Source: a virus
DNA length: 64,000 nucleotides
Virus record (IMG/VR): IMGVR_UViG_3300027881_000008
Coordinates: 1 to 64,000 of that record
Direction: 5' to 3' (one strand)
Shown here: one piece after another, positions 33,063 to 40,878 of the stretch
Layout of the letters: the number at the start of each line of letters is the position of its first letter
Numbering within the stretch: position 1 is the first letter of the stretch
Position numbers and translations under genes: made by a program
The notes under the pieces: model-generated
What the model saw: only the letters and a program-made list of their open reading frames with translations
What the model was told of the DNA's origin: nothing
Database searches by the model: none

Positions 33063-33598
33063 GTTACGTCGGAGTGGGCAAGCCCCCCGGCGGCGGTGGC
33101 CGTGGCGGCGGTGGCCGTGGCGGCGGTGGCCGTGGCGGTGGAGGGCACGCGGGTATGGGTCCCGGTCCTGGTCCTGGGCCGCATCCTGGGCCCCATCCTC
33201 ACCCTCACCCTCATCCCGGGCCCGGCCCCCATCCTCACCCGGGCCCTCACCACCGGCCTGGCTGGGGTAGGCGCCGTCGGCGGCTACGGTGGGGCGGCTA
33301 TGCGCCGCCTGGCTACTACGACACCACGCCGTGGTACTTCACAACCGGCGACCAGTGCAGCTACTACGGAGGCCGGAAACAATGCGTATTGGCGGGTCCC
33401 AACGACTACGGGGGCGACCCCTTCTGCGACCCTGGTTGGGTGAGGCGGTGCATCGTACCGCTCGGCAGTTGCGCCAGTCTGGGCGGGTACAAGCAGTGCA
33501 TCCCTCTCCTTGCCGGCGACCCGCCTGATCCTCTATGTCCAACCGGGAACTCACGCCAGTGCGTGCTCCCTCCGCTTCGAGGCGGCTACACATGGTAG
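33059..33598 (+). CDS. Tagged Gly- and His/Pro-rich Cys protein, possible spike
   Basis: A 179-residue protein starting MSYVGVGKPPG. Four GRGGGG units (DNA 33090-33146) are followed by a long His-Pro-Gly run (residues 33-68) that could bind metal, then RRRRR and a Cys-rich C-terminal domain with eight Cys in repeated xxxYKQC/GGRKQC-like units. Unlike the other tagged proteins it has no C-terminal membrane helix. Metal-stabilised His repeats and repeated Cys units are reminiscent of needle or spike tips; that is analogy, not homology. Confidence 0.55.
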   Translation: MSYVGVGKPPGGGGRGGGGRGGGGRGGGGHAGMGPGPGPGPHPGPHPHPHPHPGPGPHPHPGPHHRPGWGRRRRRLRWGGYAPPGYYDTTPWYFTTGDQCSYYGGRKQCVLAGPNDYGGDPFCDPGWVRRCIVPLGSCASLGGYKQCIPLLAGDPPDPLCPTGNSRQCVLPPLRGGYTW

Positions 33599-33611
33599 GA
33601 AGGCCGAAAAG

Positions 33612-34226
33612 ATGAAACCAGCCGGTCCCACCGCCTCCTACCGGGCCTACATCCGAGGGCTCCAGAAGCAGGCCGCACAGCTGGAGGCGTCCCTGGTGGA
33701 CCTCGGCGCTCGCCGCCCCCGCCCCCCGCCGGGACTGGGGGTGCCTTGGTTGGGGGAGGCATACCAAAAAGTGAGGGAAGCAGGGGCGTACCTGGAACTG
33801 GAAGCGACGATGGGCCAGCCCGGCGACTACGACGAGGACACGCCTGCTCGGGAAGAGTACTGGGACCAGGTCGGAGAAGCCGAGCGCGCAGAGGAGGCGG
33901 TTCGCGCGGCCATGATACGCCTGCGCCCCAAAAACCCGAAGAGCCGCACGGTCCATCCCATCAAGCCGGCCACTATTCGGTCCCAGGTATTCTCCTCTTG
34001 GCTATTCCCGTACCGTGGGCACGGCGCCGTCGAGCCCACGCCGCTTGTCGTCTACGTGTTCACGGAGTCGGGGAACCTCCGCGACCCCTACAGCTACGGC
34101 CTAGCGCCCTACTTCGGCCGGGTAGCGGAGGCCCTCCGAAAGGACCCTCTCTATGGAGACGCTGGGTGGGACAGCGTCAACGCCGCCATCAGCTACTTCT
34201 GGCTTGAGCCGGAGGCGCTCGCGTGA
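33612..34226 (+). CDS. Hypothetical protein
   Basis: A 204-residue soluble protein. A helical N-terminus (about 1-110, charged) leads to a region with KSRTVHPIKPATIRSQVF and an aromatic C-terminal part. No membrane helix or recognised motif. GGAAGG lies upstream of the ATG; an earlier in-frame start would overlap the previous gene and lacks a ribosome site. The end overlaps the next start by GTGA. Confidence 0.55.
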   Translation: MKPAGPTASYRAYIRGLQKQAAQLEASLVDLGARRPRPPPGLGVPWLGEAYQKVREAGAYLELEATMGQPGDYDEDTPAREEYWDQVGEAERAEEAVRAAMIRLRPKNPKSRTVHPIKPATIRSQVFSSWLFPYRGHGAVEPTPLVVYVFTESGNLRDPYSYGLAPYFGRVAEALRKDPLYGDAGWDSVNAAISYFWLEPEALA

Positions 34227-34411
34227 CCAAGAAGGAGCTGAAAGAGATTGCGATCACCGCCGCCATCACGGCCGCCGCCTCGAGCGTGGCCTCGATCATA
34301 GCTAGCGGCGCAGTGGCCTACTTCATAACGCGGGCCAGCGCGAAAAAGGAGGAGGCGCGCGCGGCCCAGATGACCACCGAAGGAATGTGGCCTGAATGGC
34401 CGCCGGGCTGA
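34223..34411 (+). CDS. Small membrane protein
   Basis: A 62-residue protein. A short basic start (MTKKELKEIA) leads into one Ala/Ser-rich hydrophobic helix (residues 8-36, AITAAASSVASIIASGAVAYFI), followed by a charged tail. The GTG start overlaps the upstream stop and the 3' end overlaps the Nudix gene by 16 nt. Its size, single helix and position would also suit a holin, but there is no direct evidence. Confidence 0.5.
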   Translation: MTKKELKEIAITAAITAAASSVASIIASGAVAYFITRASAKKEEARAAQMTTEGMWPEWPPG

Positions 34412-35076
34412 TCGCGCGCGCCCTGGTGCGCAACGACGCGGGCCTGGTACTAGCCGTGGCCCCGCACCGCCGGCCAGGGCGCCTTACGCTACCCGGAGGG
34501 TTCGTGGACCCCGGCGAGTCGGTAGCTGAGGCCGCAGCGCGTGAGCTTCACGAGGAAACGGGGCTTGTCGCTGAGTCGATGGAGCCGCTGCTAGTGGTCG
34601 AGACCGCCCGGCGCCACACCGTGTTTTTCGCGGTAGCCGCTCGGGGGCGGTTACGCGGGAGCCCAGAAGGGCGCCCGGTCTGGGTGGAGCCAGCCAAGCT
34701 TCTGGGCACCAACCGTTACGCTGCATCGCACCGCGCGGTCTTCGACGCAGCTGGCATGCGCCCCAACCCGGGACGCGTGCGCGGCTACAAGGTTATGGCG
34801 CTGGCGGGCGACCGCCTGGTGTCGGGGGCGAACGCGCGTCTTTCCTTCCCAGCGCGAGAGGGGGCGGTCTTGAGAATGCCGGGCAACGGAATCTACCTCA
34901 GCCCCAACAGGGACTACGTGCTCGATTACTACAGCGGCTTGGCGGAGGACGAGGTGCTGCTCACCCTCGGCTTCCGAACGGCCGACATAAAGTGGGGGAA
35001 CCTCTCGGACCGAGAGTCCGAAGTGGGAGTTAGCCCCGTCACCGTTATCTCCATCGAGCGCATAGACCCAGGCTAA
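34396..35076 (+). CDS. Nudix hydrolase with C-terminal extra domain
   Basis: A 226-residue protein. The Nudix box is complete: G35, E41, R49, E50, E53 and E54 in GX5EX7REUXEEXGU spacing. Nudix enzymes cleave nucleoside diphosphates linked to another group. After residue 125 comes a separate domain of about 100 residues starting GYKVMAL and containing NGIYLSPNRDYVLDYYSG and EVLLTL. Its texture slightly resembles ADP-ribosyltransferase-type folds, but I cannot assign it. Last gene of the structural block; ATG chosen directly before the Nudix core. Confidence 0.8.
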   Translation: MAAGLIARALVRNDAGLVLAVAPHRRPGRLTLPGGFVDPGESVAEAAARELHEETGLVAESMEPLLVVETARRHTVFFAVAARGRLRGSPEGRPVWVEPAKLLGTNRYAASHRAVFDAAGMRPNPGRVRGYKVMALAGDRLVSGANARLSFPAREGAVLRMPGNGIYLSPNRDYVLDYYSGLAEDEVLLTLGFRTADIKWGNLSDRESEVGVSPVTVISIERIDPG

Positions 35077-35082
35077 GCGGGG

Positions 35083-35112
35083 TTGACTTGGTGGCAACTG
35101 CTGAGGCATTCT
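35083..35112 (+). promoter_or_regulatory. Candidate promoter before 35120 gene
   Basis: TTGACT at 35083-35088 (5/6 match) is followed after 18 bp by CATTCT at 35107-35112 (3/6). The start site would fall at or beside the ATG at 35120, giving a leaderless message; no Shine-Dalgarno site is seen. It marks the likely start of a new transcription unit after the Nudix gene. Confidence 0.4.
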
Positions 35113-35119
35113 GCGGGCC

Positions 35120-35851
35120 ATGGCTGAACACCTCACGGATACGGCGCCCGACGCCGCTGACACCGAGCCCTCTTTGCGGGAGCCCGACTTTGACATACCC
35201 GAAGGTGAGCACCCGGATTTGGCCCTCACGCCCGGCGAGCTCGCTGCAGCGACGGCGCATCTGAGCGGCGACACCTCCACTCCCATCCCTGACGCGAAGC
35301 GCGGGCCCGACGTGTTCGTCAAGTTCGCGTCAGCCACCACCAGCGCACACGACGACATGATGTCCGCTGCTGTCGAAGACGGCGACCGCCGGCGGGCTGA
35401 AGCCGACGCCGAGCGCGCCACCGCACGCGCGAAGGGGTTGGGCAACGACCCGAACGAAGTCGCGAGCCAACACACCAGCCTCTTCACTGATCATCCCGAG
35501 GTCGAGGAAGGGAAGGTGCATCTGTTTTACATCTCCCGCTTCGGCACCGAGGTGGAGTTCGAGGGGGTCGGCGACATCGTCATCCCCGACGAGCCGGCGT
35601 TCGAGGGCGAGCGGATGCTCATGCTCTTCTGTCCGCGCTGCCTAGAGAGGTACCCGGCAGCTCACTGCATCATCCAGGTGCGGCAGAGCAACAGGTTCTG
35701 GGCCCTAGACGAGAAGACCACGGGCGACCCTTTCGTGTTTGAGGACGAGCACTACGTGAGCGCGGGCATGATCATGGAATCGGAGGAGTTCACCTGCGGT
35801 CGGTGCTCGTGGGCAGCGAATATCGACAAAAACCGAGTGAGGCCGCGATGA
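35120..35851 (+). CDS. Zinc-ribbon protein
   Basis: A 243-residue protein. The first 60 residues are acidic and disordered-looking. The C-terminal part has CPRC near residue 174 and CGRC near 229, a typical two-knuckle zinc ribbon, with a beta-rich region between. It heads the operon containing two glycosyltransferases and a phosphatase and overlaps the next gene by ATGA. Function unknown; may be a binding or regulatory protein. Confidence 0.6.
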   Translation: MAEHLTDTAPDAADTEPSLREPDFDIPEGEHPDLALTPGELAAATAHLSGDTSTPIPDAKRGPDVFVKFASATTSAHDDMMSAAVEDGDRRRAEADAERATARAKGLGNDPNEVASQHTSLFTDHPEVEEGKVHLFYISRFGTEVEFEGVGDIVIPDEPAFEGERMLMLFCPRCLERYPAAHCIIQVRQSNRFWALDEKTTGDPFVFEDEHYVSAGMIMESEEFTCGRCSWAANIDKNRVRPR

Positions 35852-37152
35852 CTGACCCGCAGGCCGCCGATGTTGGCGTCGTCGAACAGATGGCTCCCTA
35901 CGCCCAGGCAGAGGCAAACGTGGGTTTCATCATGAAAGAGGGCACCCCCGCTACGCACGACCGCGGCGTCCTCTTCTTGGGTCCGTGGCAGAAGGCAGGC
36001 GACGGCTTTTCCGAGCACGTCCGTCGGCAAGCTCGGGCGCTCTCTTTGGCCGACGTGCCCGTCCACCTGCGCGCCCCAGCCGCCCGGGTGCAGGAGACGA
36101 CGAAGGATGAGCGGGCGCTGATGGCCGCTTACCAGGACTTGGCGATGAAAAGCGTAGGCACCTACGGCGCACAGGTGAACATGGTGGTGCCCCACAGCGA
36201 CTACCTGACCAAGCTGGTGCGCGGCTCGCTGCGCCACTACTCCGTCGACCAGCAGGCCCACATCAACGCCCACCGAGCGGTCTATACGGTTTGGGAGCGC
36301 CAAGCCGGGATGTCCCCCGGCGACGTCGCCGCGTTCAACGCTTGCGGTCAGGCGTGGGTAGCTAGCAACCAGGCTAAGGCGCTGCTGGCCAGTTCGGGCG
36401 TTGAAACCGACACTCGGGTCTTCCCGTGCCCCTTCTTTCCTGACGACCCACATCTCGCATTCAACGAGAGGGAGCGTTCTCGGGGCCCAGTGACCTTCTA
36501 CCACGTCGGCAAGTGGGAGCCGCGTAAGGCTCAACACCAGATGCTCGGGAGCTTCTTGAGGGCTGTGAAGCCCGGCGAGGCGCTGTTTGTGCTCAAGACC
36601 TCCTCCCGCTTCCCCGTTACCGACGGCGAGTACCCTGACAGCCCCGCCGATAGCCTCGCTCATTGGCTCGATAACGACGCGGCGGTGAGAGCGAACGGCT
36701 GGTCCCGAGAGAGCATCAATAGGGGGGTCATCCTGATCGCCAGTTTCATCTCCGAGGAGAAGATGCTCGCACTTCACCGCACTGGCGACGTCTACCTCAC
36801 GTTGAGTCGCGGCGAGGGGTTCGACATGCCGGCCTTCGACGCCAAGCTCTCGGGCAACCTCATGGTTTACACGCCGAGCGGTGGCCCACAAGACTTCGCG
36901 GGCGAACTGGACCAGCGGGTAGAGTCCACCGGAACGGTGCCGGCCGACCCTTTTTACGACTGGCCCGAAGACGCTACCTACCTCGACTACGACATGGACG
37001 CGGCTGCCGCAGCGATCCAGGCAGCCATGAAAGAGGTGCGTGACGGGCGCCGGATCCGGGGCGTCTCGCTAGCCGGTTTCGAGGCGCACTCGGTAGGGGC
37101 CGCGATGGCGCGCGCCTTGGACGAGATAGGGTGGCGAGGGGATCCAGGGTGA
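35848..37152 (+). CDS. Glycosyltransferase, GT-B fold (GT4-like)
   Basis: A 434-residue protein that should transfer a sugar from a nucleotide donor. Residues 35-190 form the acceptor-side Rossmann domain (LFLGPWQKAGDGFSEHVRR). The donor side starts near 215 with YHVGKWEPRKAQHQML. It holds the GT4 signature SRGEGFDMPAFDAKLSG near 330, whose paired acidic residues contact the donor sugar. No membrane segment. ATGA and GTGA overlaps couple it to both neighbours. Targets could be virion proteins, modified DNA bases or host surface; nothing in the sequence decides. Confidence 0.75.
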   Translation: MTDPQAADVGVVEQMAPYAQAEANVGFIMKEGTPATHDRGVLFLGPWQKAGDGFSEHVRRQARALSLADVPVHLRAPAARVQETTKDERALMAAYQDLAMKSVGTYGAQVNMVVPHSDYLTKLVRGSLRHYSVDQQAHINAHRAVYTVWERQAGMSPGDVAAFNACGQAWVASNQAKALLASSGVETDTRVFPCPFFPDDPHLAFNERERSRGPVTFYHVGKWEPRKAQHQMLGSFLRAVKPGEALFVLKTSSRFPVTDGEYPDSPADSLAHWLDNDAAVRANGWSRESINRGVILIASFISEEKMLALHRTGDVYLTLSRGEGFDMPAFDAKLSGNLMVYTPSGGPQDFAGELDQRVESTGTVPADPFYDWPEDATYLDYDMDAAAAAIQAAMKEVRDGRRIRGVSLAGFEAHSVGAAMARALDEIGWRGDPG

Positions 37153-38918
37153 CAGGCGATCACGTTCCCGTGCGTGTGGCGATGATGGCGTGCGACCGTG
37201 AGGGGGCGTACGTGGCCGAGAGCCTGCGGGGAATTTTTGCGGCCGAGCCGTCCCTCCGGCAGGTGGACATAGTCATCGACGGCGCGGACGCCGCCTTTCT
37301 GGGGCGCTGGGCCACGGACAAGCGCGTGGTGCTCCACCTCCTCGACGACCTTCCACGCGACGATGAGGGAACAGAGTGGAGGACCGTACGCACCTTTCGC
37401 CGCTGTTTGGAGCTTCACCAATCCAAGCAGGACGCGGCGCACCCCGCCTGGCGAGGCCACCACCTGGTGGTGGTCCAAGACGACGTCGAGTTCGCGCCGG
37501 GATGGTTAACGAAGACGCGCGCTGGCCTGTCCTGGTGCGAGAACAACGCACCTAACGCTGCCCCTTGGGTTCTCCAGGTCTACACGCCCTTTGGCCTGCA
37601 CGACCTCCCTGTTCACCAGCTCGACGTCGACCTTTATTATGCCAACGTCGGCTTAGCGATCCCCTGTGGGATTGTAGGCTCCCTGATGGAGCATGTCGGC
37701 GCCCCGGGCGTCCCCCGCGCTGACGACATGGCGGTGGCCCATTACCTGAAGGTGAAGGGCGGCGCGTACCTGGCCCTTAATCCGAGCGTGGTCCAGCATA
37801 CAGGCGACGTGAGCGCCCAGGTGGGGAGAGAAGAAGAGGACTTCGGGCCCCGCCGGAGCCCGACATTTGGGCCTCTACCCAGCCGGCCTTCGTTCCGCGT
37901 TTACGGGTTGACCAAGGGGCACGGAAGCTTCCGGCGTCTCACCGACGGGGTCGTTGGCGCGCTCGGGAAGCTCGAACGGGGCGGCGAGCTTTTTGCCTAC
38001 GACGACCTCGACGGTAACGCCTCCGAGGGGGCCGCCCACCCTTGCGGTATCTTAGTGGGACCAGCGGGTTGCGTGGGCGCCATGACGAGCCGAGGGCGGC
38101 ACCGTCGCCAGTTTGCCGTGGTCGCCCCCAACAGCGAGTGGCTCCCCCGCAAGCTCATGGAGAGCGTGGACTCCCATGCCCAGCTCGTAGCGCCCAGCGA
38201 ATGGGGCGCGCAGGTGTTGGCGCGGTACGTTAGCGGCGGGCGCCAAGTCCCCCCGTTCCGTCACGGAGTAGACGGCGCCTTCAGGCCGGACCCGGACGCT
38301 GTCAGGGACCCGGAGTCCTTCCGGGTGCTTCATCTGTCGTCCACCGACCGCGAGCGCAAGAGCACGCGCGAGCTTCTGGAGGCGTGGGTGCAGCTCGTCG
38401 ACAGCGGGGCGTTGGTGTCCCCGCGCCCGCTCCTCACTGCGGTTGTCGACGCGGCCACCGGCACCTACGGGGCCCTGGGTGAGCACCCGGCCGTGAACCT
38501 TGTCTACCGGCATCTCAACCTAGACCACGAGGGCATGGCCGCCCTGTATCGGAGCGTGGACGTGGTGTGCCAGCCTAGCCGGGCCGAGGGTTTCGGCTTG
38601 TGTCCCCTTGAGGCGCGGGCGTGCGGGACCGTTGTGGTGGCTACGGCCTGCACGGGTCACGCCGACCACATCGCTCCTGGCGACCCGGGCGTGGTGGTCG
38701 TGCCCCACGGCCCTCACGCCCCCATCGACGACGCGCCGAGCCGGGCGGCCACCGCTCCGACCGTGCGGGTGGACGACATTGCCTCGGCGTTGCTACAGGC
38801 GCACGAGCGCTTCGCCGAACTCGACGTCGAAGCCAAAGCCGCCGCCGCCGCCATAGGAGAAAAGTGGGCGTGGCCGGTAGTGACCAGGCAGTGGCTTCAA
38901 GAGATGGATCTCTGGTGA
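37149..38918 (+). CDS. Two-domain glycosyltransferase (GT-A-like plus GT4-like)
   Basis: A 589-residue protein. Residues 1-250 look like a GT-A domain with VVVQDDVEFAPGW near 113 as the DxD-type metal site. Residues 300-589 are a GT-B donor domain with STDRERKSTREL near 400 and the GT4 signature SRAEGFGLCPLEARACGT near 477. The fusion suggests two sequential sugar additions. GTG start overlaps the upstream gene. It is longer than single-domain GT4 enzymes (about 380) by one full domain. Confidence 0.7.
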   Translation: MTGDHVPVRVAMMACDREGAYVAESLRGIFAAEPSLRQVDIVIDGADAAFLGRWATDKRVVLHLLDDLPRDDEGTEWRTVRTFRRCLELHQSKQDAAHPAWRGHHLVVVQDDVEFAPGWLTKTRAGLSWCENNAPNAAPWVLQVYTPFGLHDLPVHQLDVDLYYANVGLAIPCGIVGSLMEHVGAPGVPRADDMAVAHYLKVKGGAYLALNPSVVQHTGDVSAQVGREEEDFGPRRSPTFGPLPSRPSFRVYGLTKGHGSFRRLTDGVVGALGKLERGGELFAYDDLDGNASEGAAHPCGILVGPAGCVGAMTSRGRHRRQFAVVAPNSEWLPRKLMESVDSHAQLVAPSEWGAQVLARYVSGGRQVPPFRHGVDGAFRPDPDAVRDPESFRVLHLSSTDRERKSTRELLEAWVQLVDSGALVSPRPLLTAVVDAATGTYGALGEHPAVNLVYRHLNLDHEGMAALYRSVDVVCQPSRAEGFGLCPLEARACGTVVVATACTGHADHIAPGDPGVVVVPHGPHAPIDDAPSRAATAPTVRVDDIASALLQAHERFAELDVEAKAAAAAIGEKWAWPVVTRQWLQEMDLW

Positions 38919-39370
38919 GAGACAACCGGCTGACCAGGAGCGCCAGCGTGGTAGCGCCACGGCTCCTTCAAGGAGGGCGTGCCCCCACGGGCGGGTCCAT
39001 CGCAGAAGCGGGGGTGGACCTTTTGGTCCTCGCTGCCCGTGAGCACCAGCCCCCCGCCTCGAGCTTCCCCGGAGTGGACGTCATCCACGTCCCGCTCGAC
39101 GACGTGAACCGTCCCCTTACGCAGCGCCAGCGGCTGGCGGTCAGGCGGGCCAGTCACGAGGTCGCCGAGCGCCTCAAGGCCGGCGAGCGAGTGCTCGTTA
39201 CCTGCCAGATGGGGCTGAACCGCAGCGGGCTTATCGCCGCCGCCGCGTTGACCGAAGCCTACGAACTTCCCCCGTGCGTGGTAGTCGCCCAGATCCGGTC
39301 TAGGCGCAGTTCTTTTGCGCTCAGCAACCGCGCCTTCGTCCGCGAGCTCACCGGCGGGCGCGACTGTTAG
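38915..39370 (+). CDS. Dual-specificity-type protein phosphatase
   Basis: A 151-residue protein with the CX5R phosphatase loop VTCQMGLNRSG; the nucleophile Cys is near residue 97. A PLDDVNRPL loop near 62 could supply the general-acid Asp. The usual His before the Cys is Thr here. Family members remove phosphate from Ser/Thr/Tyr or from small molecules; atypical ones act on glycans or RNA caps. Coupling to two glycosyltransferases by GTGA favours a role in sugar-phosphate handling, an inference. Confidence 0.75.
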   Translation: MRDNRLTRSASVVAPRLLQGGRAPTGGSIAEAGVDLLVLAAREHQPPASSFPGVDVIHVPLDDVNRPLTQRQRLAVRRASHEVAERLKAGERVLVTCQMGLNRSGLIAAAALTEAYELPPCVVVAQIRSRRSSFALSNRAFVRELTGGRDC

Positions 39371-39402
39371 TCCCAACTCCAGCGAACCTCGGAGTTGACT
39401 TT
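39370..39402. terminator. Possible bidirectional terminator between convergent genes
   Basis: CAACTCC (39374-39380) pairs with GGAGTTG (39391-39397) across a 10-nt loop, followed by ACTTTC. It occupies the 31-nt gap between the plus-strand phosphatase gene and the minus-strand gene ending at 39402. The U tract is weak, so confidence is moderate. Confidence 0.45.
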
Positions 39403-39938
39403 CAGTCCACCCAGGCGATGCCCGTATGAGGGACGGAAAACGAGTTGTGGCCTTGCCAGAGGTGGGGAGACGGGGCGACTGGCCAGCGGTGGGAGGGAGC
39501 GGGTGAAATCTTCCGCCACATGGGCGGACTATGGGGAGCAAGGTTGCGCTTTGCCCATGCCTCCACGAGGCGGGGCGGCTCGTAGGAGGTGTCGAAAATG
39601 GCGAAGGTGGTGCCGCTCGACGCGAACGTCGAGTAGCTCGAGTAGAGGTCGCTCTTACCAGGTACAAACGGGTAGGGGTTCTTGGCGTTTCCGCTGGCAG
39701 GATTGAGCCACGCTTCGACGTCCTTGGCAGGCGGTGGCGCGTGGAAAAACCACACGGCTCCCCGTCCCTTTGGTCGCCCGAGACCATTGAGCCAGGTGGG
39801 CTCCTCGAAGACCGCCATGTAACGCGCAGGGGGACGGCGCCGGAGCGACGGTTTTCCCCAACGCGACATAACGCTGAAGGGGACGCCGCGTCGGCGCGGC
39901 TTGCGGGGAAGGTGCGAAAAGCGAAAAGGGAACGGCAT
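39402..39938 (-). CDS. Hypothetical basic protein
   Basis: A 178-residue protein with an Arg-rich first 40 residues and a Ser/Pro/Phe-rich remainder (YSSYSTFASSGTTFAIFDTSYEPP). No signal peptide, membrane helix or recognised motif. It follows the lytic transglycosylase by 9 nt on the same strand, so the two are likely co-expressed and it could be a lysis or entry accessory. Confidence 0.55.
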   Translation of the reverse strand: MPFPFRFSHLPRKPRRRGVPFSVMSRWGKPSLRRRPPARYMAVFEEPTWLNGLGRPKGRGAVWFFHAPPPAKDVEAWLNPASGNAKNPYPFVPGKSDLYSSYSTFASSGTTFAIFDTSYEPPRLVEAWAKRNLAPHSPPMWRKISPAPSHRWPVAPSPHLWQGHNSFSVPHTGIAWVD

Positions 39939-39947
39939 GGGGAGGTC

Positions 39948-40853
39948 CTATTGGGTAGACGCGCGTCCGGGCGCGCCGGATGCGAGTGAGTCCCACAGTT
40001 CGGCCGCTGCGTAGCCCAGCAGAGCGGCTGCGGCGACGACTGCGACGTCGCGGCCAAGGTCGGCCACCGGGATGGGGGGCGCCGCGGGAGGAGGTAGCGG
40101 GGGCGGCTTGGGTTCGGGTGGTTTAGGGAGGGGCGCGCCGATGAAATTGGTCACCGCGGAGTTGTTCATCTTCATCGCGTTGAGAGGATAGTTGACCGCG
40201 CAGTTGAACTTTCCCGGTACCGCCGCGCTGGGCGCGCAGACGAGGCTCTTGGCAGGCGTGTTGCGCCTGACGCACCCTTGAACCACCCCGAACTGGTCAC
40301 GCGGGCACGGCTCTTTGGGGGCGCTGAAGGTGGTGCTTCCCCCGCACCGGATACTACCCGCGTTGTAGGCCACCGCCCCGTGGACGAAGTCGCCGCCGTA
40401 ACGGTCCATTTGGTGGCGTAGGTACTTCGCTCCGAGGTCGACGTTGAGGTCGTTGTTGTTGCGCAGCTCGTGTTCCGTCAGCCCCTGGCCGTCGTTCATG
40501 AACTTGGCCGTCGTGAGCGTGACGGCCATGAGGCCCATCCCCTCGCGGTGGTTGCACTGGCCGCCGTGGTTGCAGCCTGCCACTCCTTCGCGGTTCTTTG
40601 GGCATTTGAGGCAGAGTCCAGGTCGACCCCCGCTTTCGATCCCCATCACTGCCGCGAGCTGGTGGGGCTGAAGCCCGTGTTTCGCGGCCTTTTCGTTGAT
40701 GAGGTCGCGCCACTGGTTGATCTCGGGCGGCCAGCTTCGGTCGGGGAAAGAACCGTCGAGCTCGACGCGCCCGTCGTTGGTGTAGCGCCAGCGGCCATCC
40801 CCGCACTTTTGGCCCTTGTCGTTGGCGAAACTGACGAAGTCTGTGGCTGCCAT
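39948..40853 (-). CDS. Tail-anchored lytic transglycosylase (SLT-like)
   Basis: A 301-residue peptidoglycan-cleaving enzyme. The SLT-type core begins near residue 60. The catalytic Glu is E73 in VMGIESGG, GLMAVTLTTAKFM near 110 corresponds to the GLMQ motif, and AYNAG near 165 to the C-terminal AYNxG motif. Nine Cys in the core suggest disulfides. A Pro-rich linker (about 245-265) leads to one C-terminal helix (VAVVAAAALLGYAAAELW). No signal peptide. Stalk plus anchor match the structural proteins, so virion placement is likely. Start ATG at 40853; an in-frame GTG at 40874 is possible. Confidence 0.75.
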   Translation of the reverse strand: MAATDFVSFANDKGQKCGDGRWRYTNDGRVELDGSFPDRSWPPEINQWRDLINEKAAKHGLQPHQLAAVMGIESGGRPGLCLKCPKNREGVAGCNHGGQCNHREGMGLMAVTLTTAKFMNDGQGLTEHELRNNNDLNVDLGAKYLRHQMDRYGGDFVHGAVAYNAGSIRCGGSTTFSAPKEPCPRDQFGVVQGCVRRNTPAKSLVCAPSAAVPGKFNCAVNYPLNAMKMNNSAVTNFIGAPLPKPPEPKPPPLPPPAAPPIPVADLGRDVAVVAAAALLGYAAAELWDSLASGAPGRASTQ

Positions 40854-40860
40854 GGTGCCA

Positions 40861-40873
40861 TGGTAGGCTACCA
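40861..40873. promoter_or_regulatory. Palindrome in divergent promoter gap
   Basis: TGGTAG-G-CTACCA is a perfect dyad in the 25-nt gap between the divergent genes starting at 40853 and 40879. On the minus strand it contains TAGCCT, matching the TAnnCT hexamer seen before other start codons. It could be an operator overlapping a promoter. CCATGGT is repeated next to it. Confidence 0.4.
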
Positions 40874-40878
40874 CGGCT

